Translations under genes and position numbers: made by a program
Source: CADAWZ01 sp045114665
GTDB taxonomy: Bacteria; Vulcanimicrobiota; CADAWZ01
Direction: 5' to 3'
Length of the DNA: 14,943 nt
Assembly: GCA_045114665.1 (NCBI GenBank)
Contig: JBGUKW010000191.1
Location: forward strand, 1-14,943
Part shown: piece by piece, positions 8,147-14,919 of the stretch
Layout: every line of letters begins with the position of its first letter
Numbering within the stretch: the stretch's first letter is position 1
The notes under the pieces: generated by a model
The model's input: only the letters and a program-made list of their open reading frames with translations
The model's database searches: none
What the model was told of the DNA's origin: nothing

Positions 8147-9532
8147 TTAGCTGTTAAAAATTTCGAATAATTTTTTTAAGTTGTCTGTAAAATTACCATA
8201 AGGTGGGAATTTCATAGAAAGGTCAAAACCCAACCACTTTGACATTATGCTTCTGTTATGTGAAAATGTGTCAAAACCTGCTTTTCCATGATAACTTCCA
8301 ATTCCACTTCTTCCAACACCTCCAAATGGAAGAGATGTTGAACTTATGTGCATTATTGTATCATTTACACATACCCCACCAGAAGATAATGAAGTTAATA
8401 TTCTGTTTTTAAATTTCTTATCCTCTGTAAATATGTACATAGCAAGTGGCTTCTCTCTTTTTTTTATTTCATCGATGAATTCTTCTTCTGACTCATATTC
8501 TATTATCGGAAGAACAGGACCAAAAATCTCTTCTTGCATAATTTTGCTTTTCCAAGAAATTTTATCAAGGAGGGTAGGGGATATGTATTTTTGTTCTCTA
8601 TCGAAAATTCCGCCTTCAATAATTTTTTCGCCTTCTATCAAATTTACAATTCTGTCAAAATGTCTTTCGTTTATTATTCTAGCAAAATCTTTGCTTTCTT
8701 TTGGATTTTCTCCGTAGAAATTTTTGATTTGTTGTTTGATTTCTTCTATTAGTTTTTCTTTAATATCTTTATGTGCAAGAATGTAATCAGGAGCAACACA
8801 AGTTTGACCTGCATTGTAAAATTTTCCCCATGTTATCCTTTTTGCAGTTGATGTCAAATTTTTTAATTTTCCGACAATGCAAGGGCTTTTTCCACCAAGT
8901 TCAAGAGTTATTGGAGTTAAATTTTCTGCAGCAGCTTTTGCAACAGCTTTGCCACCAACTGTTCCACCTGTGTAAAAAATATAATCGAATTTTTGTTTTA
9001 ATAGAATTTGTGCTTCTTCTATTCCGCCTAATATTGTATATAAAACTTCTGGAGCAAAATATTTGTCTGTCAATTTTTTTATGAGTTCAGATGTTTTTAC
9101 AGAATATTCAGAAGGCTTTATTATAACTGTATTTCCTGCAGATATTGATGACAAAGCAGGAATGAATGCAAGTTGAAATGGATAGTTCCATGGTGAAATT
9201 ATGAGTGTGTTTCCATATGGTTCAGGTATGATTTCACTTTTTCCTGGCATATTCGAAAAAGGTGTCCAAACAGTTTTACCTCTCATTAGTTTTTTTAGGT
9301 TTTTTATTGAATATGATATTTCACCTTTTAGTGTCAATATCTCTCCTATAAAACTGTTTGCAGGTGATCTTCCCAAATCTTCTTCTATTGCAGAATATAT
9401 CTCATCTTCATTTTCATCTACCATTTTTTTAAATATATTTAGCTGTTTTTTTCTAAATTCATAAGGTTTTGTTTTGTCATCATTAAAAAATTTTCTCTGT
9501 TTTTCAATTATTTTTTTTATTTCTTGCTCCAT
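8147..9532 (-). CDS. NAD(P)-dependent aldehyde dehydrogenase, class 3 type
   Basis: Cytoplasmic enzyme of 461 residues that oxidises an aldehyde to the acid with NAD(P)+. All hallmark motifs are present: SPWNYPF with N116, IIKPSEYS with K139 (cofactor), YTGGTVGG (187-194), LELGGKSP with general base E211, GQTCVAP with nucleophile C245, EEIFGPV, and LPFGGVGRSGIGSYHG. The length, the Cys and Glu positions and the C-terminal GSYHGKAGFDTFSH block match the short class 3 / fatty-aldehyde group (ALDH3, bacterial YwdH and coniferyl aldehyde dehydrogenase types) rather than the 480-500 residue class 1/2 enzymes. The physiological substrate is unknown; medium- or long-chain or aromatic aldehydes are typical. 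There is no membrane tail. It is first in the minus-strand operon. A CTCCCC complement (9547-9552) gives a Shine-Dalgarno 14 bases upstream, rather far, and an in-frame stop lies 12 bases before the ATG, so no longer start exists. Confidence 0.93.
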   Translation of the reverse strand: MEQEIKKIIEKQRKFFNDDKTKPYEFRKKQLNIFKKMVDENEDEIYSAIEEDLGRSPANSFIGEILTLKGEISYSIKNLKKLMRGKTVWTPFSNMPGKSEIIPEPYGNTLIISPWNYPFQLAFIPALSSISAGNTVIIKPSEYSVKTSELIKKLTDKYFAPEVLYTILGGIEEAQILLKQKFDYIFYTGGTVGGKAVAKAAAENLTPITLELGGKSPCIVGKLKNLTSTAKRITWGKFYNAGQTCVAPDYILAHKDIKEKLIEEIKQQIKNFYGENPKESKDFARIINERHFDRIVNLIEGEKIIEGGIFDREQKYISPTLLDKISWKSKIMQEEIFGPVLPIIEYESEEEFIDEIKKREKPLAMYIFTEDKKFKNRILTSLSSGGVCVNDTIMHISSTSLPFGGVGRSGIGSYHGKAGFDTFSHNRSIMSKWLGFDLSMKFPPYGNFTDNLKKLFEIFNS

Positions 9533-9608
9533 TTTATTTGTTTAATCTCCCCTTAAATTTTATTCTTTTTATTAATTCAAATAATTTTCTAAATTTATAA
9601 TTAATTCC

Positions 9609-9638
9609 TTTATAATATTAATTTTAGAAAATTTTCAA
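9609..9638 (-). promoter_or_regulatory. Possible promoter for the aldehyde dehydrogenase operon
   Basis: On the minus strand TTGAAA (9633-9638) and TATAAA (9609-9614) are separated by 18 bases, and lie about 80 bases upstream of the ATG. Five of six and five of six consensus bases match. The sequence around it is almost pure A/T, where such matches arise easily, so this is only a candidate. Confidence 0.3.
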
Positions 9639-9643
9639 AAAAA

Positions 9644-9667
9644 AATAAAATTTTTTTAAAAAAACTA
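9644..9667 (+). promoter_or_regulatory. UP-element-like A/T tracts upstream of the tRNA promoter
   Basis: An A4-T7-A7 block (9647-9664), preceded by nine A's at 9637-9645, lies directly upstream of the -35 box. It resembles the A-tract/T-tract/A-tract pattern of UP elements bound by the RNA polymerase alpha C-terminal domain at strong stable-RNA promoters. The whole intergenic stretch is A/T-rich, so composition alone could produce part of it. Confidence 0.5.
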
Positions 9668-9696
9668 TTGACATTTTAAAAAACACAGTGTATAAT
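9668..9696 (+). promoter_or_regulatory. Consensus sigma70-type promoter of the tRNA-Thr pair
   Basis: Perfect TTGACA (9668-9673) and perfect TATAAT (9691-9696) separated by the ideal 17 bases. Transcription should start near 9703, only a few bases before the mature tRNA at 9709. The stretch from -10 to start is A-rich, not G/C-rich, so it lacks the discriminator usually linked to stringent control. Confidence 0.93.
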
Positions 9697-9708
9697 ACAG
9701 AAAAATTC

Positions 9709-9780
9709 GCCGGAGTAGCTCAGTGGTAGAGCAGCTGATTTGTAATCAGCGGGTCGGGGGTTCAAATCCCTTCTCCGGCT
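9709..9780 (+). tRNA. tRNA-Thr (anticodon UGU)
   Basis: A complete 72-base cloverleaf folds by hand. The acceptor GCCGGAG pairs with CTCCGGC, the D stem GCTC pairs with GAGC, the anticodon stem GCTGA pairs with TCAGC, and the loop TTTGTAA has anticodon TGT at 9741-9743. The T arm is GGGGG-TTCAAAT-CCCTT, with two G-U pairs. The discriminator base is T and CCA is not encoded, so it must be added after transcription. It should read ACA and, with wobble or modification, other ACN codons. It is the first gene behind the consensus promoter, followed after ten T-rich bases by a second tRNA-Thr. Confidence 0.96.
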
Positions 9781-9790
9781 CTTTTTTTAT

Positions 9791-9862
9791 GCCGAAGTAG
9801 CTCAGGGGCAGAGCAGCTCACTCGTAATGAGCAGGTCGCGGGTTCAATTCCCTTCTTCGGCT
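9791..9862 (+). tRNA. tRNA-Thr (anticodon CGU)
   Basis: A 72-base cloverleaf: acceptor GCCGAAG with CTTCGGC, D stem GCTC with GAGC, anticodon stem GCTCA with TGAGC, loop CTCGTAA with anticodon CGT at 9823-9825, decoding ACG. The T arm GCGGG-TTCAATT-CCCTT holds only three Watson-Crick pairs, plus one G-U and a C-U mismatch at 50-64, so it is weaker than in its neighbour. CCA is not encoded. It is very similar to the UGU gene ten bases upstream and probably arose by duplication; both are cotranscribed. A T-run follows the 3' end but I see no separate terminator hairpin. Confidence 0.94.
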
Positions 9863-9963
9863 TTTTTTTATTTCTTCTTTTTATCCCAAATTATATTTTT
9901 AAAGGAATATGATATTTTTTGTTTAAATTAATTTTAGCAGTAAAATATTAAATTGATTAGTTT
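9863..9963 (+). other. A/T-rich gap between the tRNAs and the membrane-protein gene
   Basis: This stretch follows the second tRNA and holds no gene. A weak -35/-10 pair (TTGTTT at 9919-9924, TAAAAT at 9941-9946, 16-base spacer) could start transcription of the operon at 9964, but read-through from the strong tRNA promoter is equally possible because no terminator hairpin is visible. No Shine-Dalgarno is seen before 9964. Confidence 0.4.
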
Positions 9964-11025
9964 ATGATAAAGAATATTATAAAAAAAATAAAATCTCTAA
10001 CATATTCAAGTCTTGTTTGGTTTATAACTTTTTGTTTTATAATTTTTGTCTCATATTTAGTTTATATTGGACAAAAAAATTATATAGATGTTTTGCAAGA
10101 TGAAGCTACATATAATAACTGTTATAGTAAGCAAGCAAAAATAGATTATGCTCTTTCGAGATATGCTATACATAGGGGAGGAATTTATCCTGATTCTTTA
10201 AAAGAGCTTTCTCCTAAATATTATAAAGAAAAAATGCTTTGTCCTGAAACGAAGACTGATACATATTCTCATTCTTATAAATTGTCCAAAGATAAAAGAG
10301 AATTTTATTTGTATTGTTCGGGGCTTAATCATGGAGACATAGAAAATTTGCCACAAGATGTTTCAAATTTGGCATATTATAATTATAATATTGATATATA
10401 TCCAGTAAAATATAATTATGAAAATGGTAATATGCAAAATATAATGGATTTGAGGGCAGATTATCGTAAGGCTTATTCTAAAAAAGATTTTAATAAAGCA
10501 AGTGATATTTTGGAGGAATTGATAAAAAATCAGATTTCTGATAAGGCTAATCTCTATGTCGAAAAAGCAAAGTGTATGTTTTTTTTAAATAGTCCAGTTC
10601 AGGCTCAAAAAGCCTTGAAAACTTCTCTGAAATATGGATTTGATCTTGATAAATGGATTACTTTGAGTGATATTATAGATAGTGGGTATAATAAGTATAG
10701 AGCTTATGTTGTAGAACCTCTACAAGAATATATTTTGAAAATCAATACAGATAATTTAAGAGCTAATATATTTGCAATATATTTTTGTAAAGATTCTTTG
10801 GGTGATGAAGATTTAAAAAAGATATGTGAAAAATCTATAAAATCAAAAGATATTGCTCATTTTTCTTCTATTACTGAATTTATGTTTAGAGGAAAATTGG
10901 CACAGGCAATGTCTGATAAGAAATTATCTAATAGCTTTTTTTATAAAATAAGAAATTTTACTTGTGGTTCTGAAATTACTGATGTTTTAGTTTGTAAAAT
11001 ATCAGAGCAGAGTTTATCAAAATAA
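9964..11025 (+). CDS. Membrane-anchored protein with pseudopilin-like and TPR-like regions
   Basis: I do not recognise a named family for this 353-residue protein. A basic start (KNIIKKIKS) is followed by one hydrophobic segment (about 17-36), fitting an inner-membrane anchor with the rest outside the cytoplasm. Residues about 55-123 (ALSRYAIHRGGIYPDSLKEL, then CPE at 93-95, a Ser/Tyr-rich strand, then CSGLNHGD from 118) look like the globular part of type II secretion pseudopilin-type proteins, with a likely C93-C118 disulphide. There is no prepilin peptidase motif (G/A-F-T/S-L-x-E), so it is not a true pilin. Residues about 160-240 contain paired helices (KAYSKKDFNKASDILEELI, then NLYVEKAKCMFFLNSPVQAQKAL) of TPR character. 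It starts the operon of the GGDEF-like protein (30 bases on) and the HtrA protease. A scaffold or envelope sensor role is a guess. Confidence 0.75.
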   Translation: MIKNIIKKIKSLTYSSLVWFITFCFIIFVSYLVYIGQKNYIDVLQDEATYNNCYSKQAKIDYALSRYAIHRGGIYPDSLKELSPKYYKEKMLCPETKTDTYSHSYKLSKDKREFYLYCSGLNHGDIENLPQDVSNLAYYNYNIDIYPVKYNYENGNMQNIMDLRADYRKAYSKKDFNKASDILEELIKNQISDKANLYVEKAKCMFFLNSPVQAQKALKTSLKYGFDLDKWITLSDIIDSGYNKYRAYVVEPLQEYILKINTDNLRANIFAIYFCKDSLGDEDLKKICEKSIKSKDIAHFSSITEFMFRGKLAQAMSDKKLSNSFFYKIRNFTCGSEITDVLVCKISEQSLSK

Positions 11026-11055
11026 TTATTTATTATTGTTTTTGAGAGGATAAAT

Positions 11056-13686
11056 ATGAGTTACTGTTTTTGGGGTAGCAATAATGCCAAATATTGTTTG
11101 GTCAGAAGAGATACAAAACTGTCTTTGATGAAAGAAGAGCTTCTTGTATGGGAAAACGATATTAAGGATATTAATATAACATCCGCTGATATTTTCAATA
11201 ATGGTACTGTTGTTATACATTCTGATAAGTTGTGTTATATAATAAGAACTGGTAATTCAAGAATGGAACCAATAACAGATTTTTCTTATGATAATTTGGT
11301 TAAATCTAATGATAAATATGTTAAGTTTTCAGATGATGGACTTCGTTGCATGTTTTTAAAATATGAGTTGAAGAAGAGTTTTTCATTATTTGGAGCTAAA
11401 CAAACTTTAAATGATAAATCTCAACTTGAATATGAGTTAATTCTTTTTGAACTTGATTCTAAAAGACAGACTGTTGTAAATAAATTTACTGTTATAAATA
11501 AGTTTTCAAGTCAAGTTTTTTGGAATGTTTCGAAAGATTTTGCAAATTCATTTATTATTTTACCAAGAGATGCTTCTAATTCTGTGAAACTCGAAATAAA
11601 AAGATTTGATTTGAGAAATCTTTCTAATCTAATCAAACCAATGTCTATTCCAGATTGTTCTATTTCATATACAGAGATGTATAAAACTGGTACAATCCTT
11701 ATAAAACTTGATTCAAATGGTTCTAAAGGCATATTGATAATAACTCCAGAGCTTGAAACATTTAATATTCCATTGGATGATAATGATTCTGTTTTTTATC
11801 TTGCAAGAGGATTTGTTGTATTGGAAAAGATAGGAGCTTCGTCTGAACGTATTTTTGAAGTTAAGGGATTCAAGGGCGATACTATTGCAACTTATTCTAT
11901 GGATGTATTTAAAAAGCAAAATGTAGATTTTGAAATTTTATTTAATGATAAAGATTTTCTAACAATAGTATATTATTTTAAGGATAAATTTTATTTCTAT
12001 CCTGCAGATGTTTTAACTCTGACAACAGAGATAAGACGTTTTGAAATGATTTTAGAATCGGATAAACAATCAAAAGTTTATGATACTGGTACAAGTTATT
12101 TTGAAGATTATTATGATCTTCCAGGACTTGATGATTCTGTAGAAGAAAAGAAACCTGAAAAGAAACCTGAATATAAGACAGAAGCTGTAGAAAAGTCTAA
12201 AATTGAAACTCATAAGAGAAATCAATTTGTTCAATCTGTTCGTCAGAATTCTTTTACCTCAAAGAAGGAAACTCCAAAACAAAAAGTTTTAAAGGTTAGT
12301 TCAGATTTTTCTAATTTTTCTATTCCTAAAAAGAGTGTCAATCAAAAAGATAATTCTACACAAAATAATTCTATATCTTTAGATTTTTTACAGAGTCGCT
12401 ATGATAACAGTCTTCAGCAAAATCCTTATCAACAACAGTATATGGGAGACGGTTATCAAGGTAATTCTATGAATTTTGGACAGTTGGGGGGGGGAAATCA
12501 AACTCCTTATCAACAACAGTATCAAGACCAAGGATATCAGAATAATCCGATGAATTCAGGTCGTTTGAGTTTGAATCAAACACCTTATCAACAACAGTAT
12601 CAAGACCAAGGATATCACAATAGTCCAATGAATTCAGGTCGTTTGAATTTGAATCAAACTCCTTATCAACAACAGTATCAAGACCAAGGATATCAAAATA
12701 GTTCAATGAATTCAGGTCGTTTGAGTTTGAACCAAACTCCTTATCAACAGCAGTATCAAGACCAAGGATATCAAAATAGTCCAATGAATTCAGGTCGTTT
12801 GAGTTTGAATCAGGATTCTTATCCACAGCAATATCAAGAAAATGGAATCCAAAGTAATTCTCAACAAATTTCTATCGATAATAATCTCAGGGATGATGAA
12901 AACCCTATTTATAGAGACAAGCAAACAGGTTTGTACAATGTAGAGTTCCGCGAGAAAAAATTATTGGAATTATCTGAGGAATGTAAAAAGAATAACACTG
13001 AATTTTCGGTCTTGAGAATTGTCATAGATAATTATCAAAACCTTGAAGCTCATTTTGGTGAGCGATATGTTGTGACAATGAAAAACATGATTATTAATTT
13101 AATCAATAAAGCTTTTCCATCAGATTGCTTTGTTTGTGTTCTTTCTGATTGTGAATTCTCTGTTATTATGAATGGAGTATGTTTTGATGACGCTTATTCT
13201 AAAGGTTTCATGATACATAATAAAATATCTGAAATTCGTTTTACATATCAAACTGAAGTAGTTAGTTCTTCAATTATTATAGGCACATTTCCAGCTTTTT
13301 CTTCTGATATTGTTGAATTTAAAGACCTTATTAATTCTGCACTTATTTTTGCAATGCATAGTGGTGGAAATCAAGTAGTAACACTGAGAGAACTTATACC
13401 TCATGAATCAGATGTAATTACAAATGGTTTTTCGAATACTCGTAAAAGGTTAAGTGAAGACAGCCAAAAAGCATATAATACTTTTTTGGACACAGATGAG
13501 AAGAAAAATAAAAAAGAAAAAGTAGAAGAAAAAGTAAATAATGACGACTTAGAAATTAAAAAGATAAGTAAATTGCTTGAATCTATAGAAGACCGTTATT
13601 TACTTGGTGAAATAAATGAAGAGACATATAAAGATTTAAAATTAAAATATAGTCGTCAATTAAATTCTAAAAAAAATAAGGAATAA
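11056..13686 (+). CDS. Multidomain protein with Gln/Tyr-rich repeats and degenerate GGDEF domain
   Basis: An 876-residue, apparently cytoplasmic protein; no signal peptide or membrane segment is visible. Residues 1-345 are rich in short beta-strands with blade-like pieces such as FSDDGLRCMFL, suggesting a beta-propeller-like fold, unconfirmed. Residues about 355-450 are a charged, Lys/Glu/Ser-rich linker. Residues 454-605 are Gln/Tyr/Asn-rich tandem repeats (four near-identical 26-residue units at 481-584). Residues about 617-776 are GGDEF-like: DKQTGLYN, the first-strand Asp D658, and HSGGNQVV near the end. However, the signature itself reads SDCEF (697-701), so the metal-binding third acidic residue is Cys and the GG is gone. 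Diguanylate cyclase activity is therefore unlikely; a c-di-GMP or protein-binding role is possible. Residues about 832-869 form a short helical tail (DRYLLGEINEETYKDLK) like SHOCT modules. GAGAGGA (11044-11050) precedes the ATG. The stop lies three bases before the protease gene. Confidence 0.82.
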   Translation: MSYCFWGSNNAKYCLVRRDTKLSLMKEELLVWENDIKDINITSADIFNNGTVVIHSDKLCYIIRTGNSRMEPITDFSYDNLVKSNDKYVKFSDDGLRCMFLKYELKKSFSLFGAKQTLNDKSQLEYELILFELDSKRQTVVNKFTVINKFSSQVFWNVSKDFANSFIILPRDASNSVKLEIKRFDLRNLSNLIKPMSIPDCSISYTEMYKTGTILIKLDSNGSKGILIITPELETFNIPLDDNDSVFYLARGFVVLEKIGASSERIFEVKGFKGDTIATYSMDVFKKQNVDFEILFNDKDFLTIVYYFKDKFYFYPADVLTLTTEIRRFEMILESDKQSKVYDTGTSYFEDYYDLPGLDDSVEEKKPEKKPEYKTEAVEKSKIETHKRNQFVQSVRQNSFTSKKETPKQKVLKVSSDFSNFSIPKKSVNQKDNSTQNNSISLDFLQSRYDNSLQQNPYQQQYMGDGYQGNSMNFGQLGGGNQTPYQQQYQDQGYQNNPMNSGRLSLNQTPYQQQYQDQGYHNSPMNSGRLNLNQTPYQQQYQDQGYQNSSMNSGRLSLNQTPYQQQYQDQGYQNSPMNSGRLSLNQDSYPQQYQENGIQSNSQQISIDNNLRDDENPIYRDKQTGLYNVEFREKKLLELSEECKKNNTEFSVLRIVIDNYQNLEAHFGERYVVTMKNMIINLINKAFPSDCFVCVLSDCEFSVIMNGVCFDDAYSKGFMIHNKISEIRFTYQTEVVSSSIIIGTFPAFSSDIVEFKDLINSALIFAMHSGGNQVVTLRELIPHESDVITNGFSNTRKRLSEDSQKAYNTFLDTDEKKNKKEKVEEKVNNDDLEIKKISKLLESIEDRYLLGEINEETYKDLKLKYSRQLNSKKNKE
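12486..12494 (+). repeat. Nine-G homopolymer inside a coding region
   Basis: Nine consecutive G's encode the Gly-Gly-Gly at residues 478-480 of the 876-residue protein, in a genome where G runs are rare. The matching point of the downstream repeats reads Ser-Leu or Asn-Leu, not poly-Gly. Gain or loss of one G would shift the frame and remove the repeats, the GGDEF-like domain and the tail. It is a possible phase-variation tract, or a sequencing-length uncertainty. Confidence 0.85.
12496..12807 (+). repeat. Four tandem 78-base coding repeats
   Basis: Units at 12496-12573, 12574-12651, 12652-12729 and 12730-12807 are near-identical in both DNA and protein. Each opens with NQTPYQQQYQDQGY and ends with MNSGRL plus two residues. 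They differ by a few substitutions only (for example Q to H in GYH, NP/SP/SS, NL for SL). A diverged unit precedes (12415-12495, with one extra Gly) and a fading one follows (from 12808, NQDSYPQQYQENG). The period of exactly 26 codons keeps the frame, so copy number can change without breaking the protein. Confidence 0.97.
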
Positions 13687-13689
13687 TTA

Positions 13690-14811
13690 ATGGATATTAA
13701 GTATATTTATACATCAGTAATTGGTGCAGTTGTTGGTTGTATTATTTTTTCTGTTGTGTTATTTTTTGTAAATCCATCTGTTTTTACAAAAAATAATAAT
13801 GTTGAAGTTAAAGAAAATAAAAAAGATATCACACCTATTGTTATAAATTCGTCGTCTATTCCAGAAGCAACAGAAAAAATTATGCCTTCTGTTGTTTATA
13901 TTGATACTAAGAGTTTTACTAAGATTAATCGTCCTGTTGCAAATATATTTGGAATTCCTGCTTATAGAAGTCAAGTTGTTCCACAAAAAGGTAGTGGTTC
14001 AGGAGTTGTAATTGATAAATCAGGACTTATTTTGACAAATGAACATGTTATACATGGAGCAACAGAGATAACTGTAACTTTTCAAAATGACGAATCATAT
14101 CCCGCAGTTATAAAAGGCTCTGATCCTGTTTCTGATATTGCTTTAATACAGATAAAAACTGATAAAACTGATTCAGAGATACAACCTGCAGTTTTAGGTG
14201 ATTCTGATAAATTGAAAATAGGTGAGCCTGTAATTGCTGTAGGAAGCCCTTATCATTTTCAACAAAGTGTAACTTATGGGGTTATAAGTGCAAGAGGCAG
14301 AAATCTTTCAGACCAAAGTAAAGATTTTCAAGATCTTCTTCAGACAGATGCAGCGATTAATCCAGGAAATTCAGGTGGTCCTTTAGTTAATTTAAAAGGT
14401 GAAGTTATAGGAATAAATACAGCAATTATTCCTTATGCTCAAGGCATAGGTTTTTCGATTCCTATAAATACAGTTAAAAATATTGTAAGTCAATTAAATG
14501 AAAATGGCAAAGTTATAAGACCTTATATAGGGACTTTAATTCAAGATTTAAATAAACACCTTGCATATTATTTGAGATATGATGGCGAACCAAAAGGTGT
14601 CGTTGTTATAGGAATATCTAAGGGAAGTCCTGCAGAAGATGCGGATATAAGACCTAATGATATAATATTGAAAGCAGATGGAAAAACTCTATCATCAAGT
14701 GAGGATTTGAGAAGAATCATAAGGAATTCTAAACCTGGTGATGTAATATCTCTTGATGTTTGGAGAAATGGGGAAATAATAAATATTTCTGTTACAACGG
14801 CAGGAAATTAG
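13690..14811 (+). CDS. HtrA/DegP-type serine protease with one PDZ domain
   Basis: Envelope quality-control protease of 373 residues (family S1C). It has an N-terminal hydrophobic anchor (about 8-27) with no obvious cleavage site, a linker, then a trypsin-like domain of about 55-265. The complete triad is H119 in LTNEHV, D149 in SDIALI, and S228 in NPGNSGGPL. GSGSGVVID (101-109) and the GIGFSIPI block after the nucleophile are typical of the family. A single C-terminal PDZ (about 277-370) begins RPYIG and includes GSPAEDADIRPNDIIL and the DVWRNG strand. One PDZ and a membrane anchor make it closer to DegS/HtrA-like regulatory proteases than to two-PDZ DegP. AAGGA (13678-13682) overlaps the preceding stop and lies seven bases before the ATG, so it is the third gene of the operon beginning at 9964. 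It may process or guard the pseudopilin-like protein, but that is inferred from position. Confidence 0.95.
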   Translation: MDIKYIYTSVIGAVVGCIIFSVVLFFVNPSVFTKNNNVEVKENKKDITPIVINSSSIPEATEKIMPSVVYIDTKSFTKINRPVANIFGIPAYRSQVVPQKGSGSGVVIDKSGLILTNEHVIHGATEITVTFQNDESYPAVIKGSDPVSDIALIQIKTDKTDSEIQPAVLGDSDKLKIGEPVIAVGSPYHFQQSVTYGVISARGRNLSDQSKDFQDLLQTDAAINPGNSGGPLVNLKGEVIGINTAIIPYAQGIGFSIPINTVKNIVSQLNENGKVIRPYIGTLIQDLNKHLAYYLRYDGEPKGVVVIGISKGSPAEDADIRPNDIILKADGKTLSSSEDLRRIIRNSKPGDVISLDVWRNGEIINISVTTAGN

Positions 14812-14829
14812 ACATTGTCTATATTTATA

Positions 14830-14836
14830 AGGAGGA
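14830..14836 (+). promoter_or_regulatory. Strong Shine-Dalgarno-like site without a following start codon
   Basis: AAGGAGG appears 18 bases after the protease stop, but no ATG, GTG or TTG follows within the usual 4-14 bases. An ATT at 14848 would give only an 11-codon peptide. The site lies in the loop between 10-base inverted repeats at 14819-14828 and 14861-14870, which are pure A/T apart from one base. It may be a relic or chance. Confidence 0.4.
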
Positions 14837-14919
14837 AAACTTAAGCTATTAAAAATATAGATAAATATAGTAAAAAGTGTTAAAATATACTCATATAGAT
14901 TATACAGAGGATAAAGAAA

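Noticed and set aside
8346..8717. Plus-strand open frame of 123 codons opposite the aldehyde dehydrogenase gene
   Set aside because: The opposite strand carries conserved catalytic motifs throughout; this frame shows no recognisable family and is a shadow.
9533..9667. Riboswitch or other structured leader before the aldehyde dehydrogenase gene
   Set aside because: The stretch is almost pure A/T homopolymer tracts with no G/C-containing stems that could form a conserved aptamer.
9709..9862. tRNA pair as an integration site for a mobile element
   Set aside because: I found no integrase and no partial tRNA copy elsewhere in the window, and the neighbouring genes look chromosomal.
12467..12826. 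Antisense open frame of 119 codons with a repeated Asn/Asp/Leu pattern
   Set aside because: It is the complement of the in-frame Gln/Tyr repeats; its repetition comes wholly from the 78-base units, and no ribosome site supports it.
12415..12840. Tandem repeats as a CRISPR array
   Set aside because: The repeats are directly adjacent without spacers, are exactly 26 codons long and lie inside a long open frame; no cas genes are nearby.
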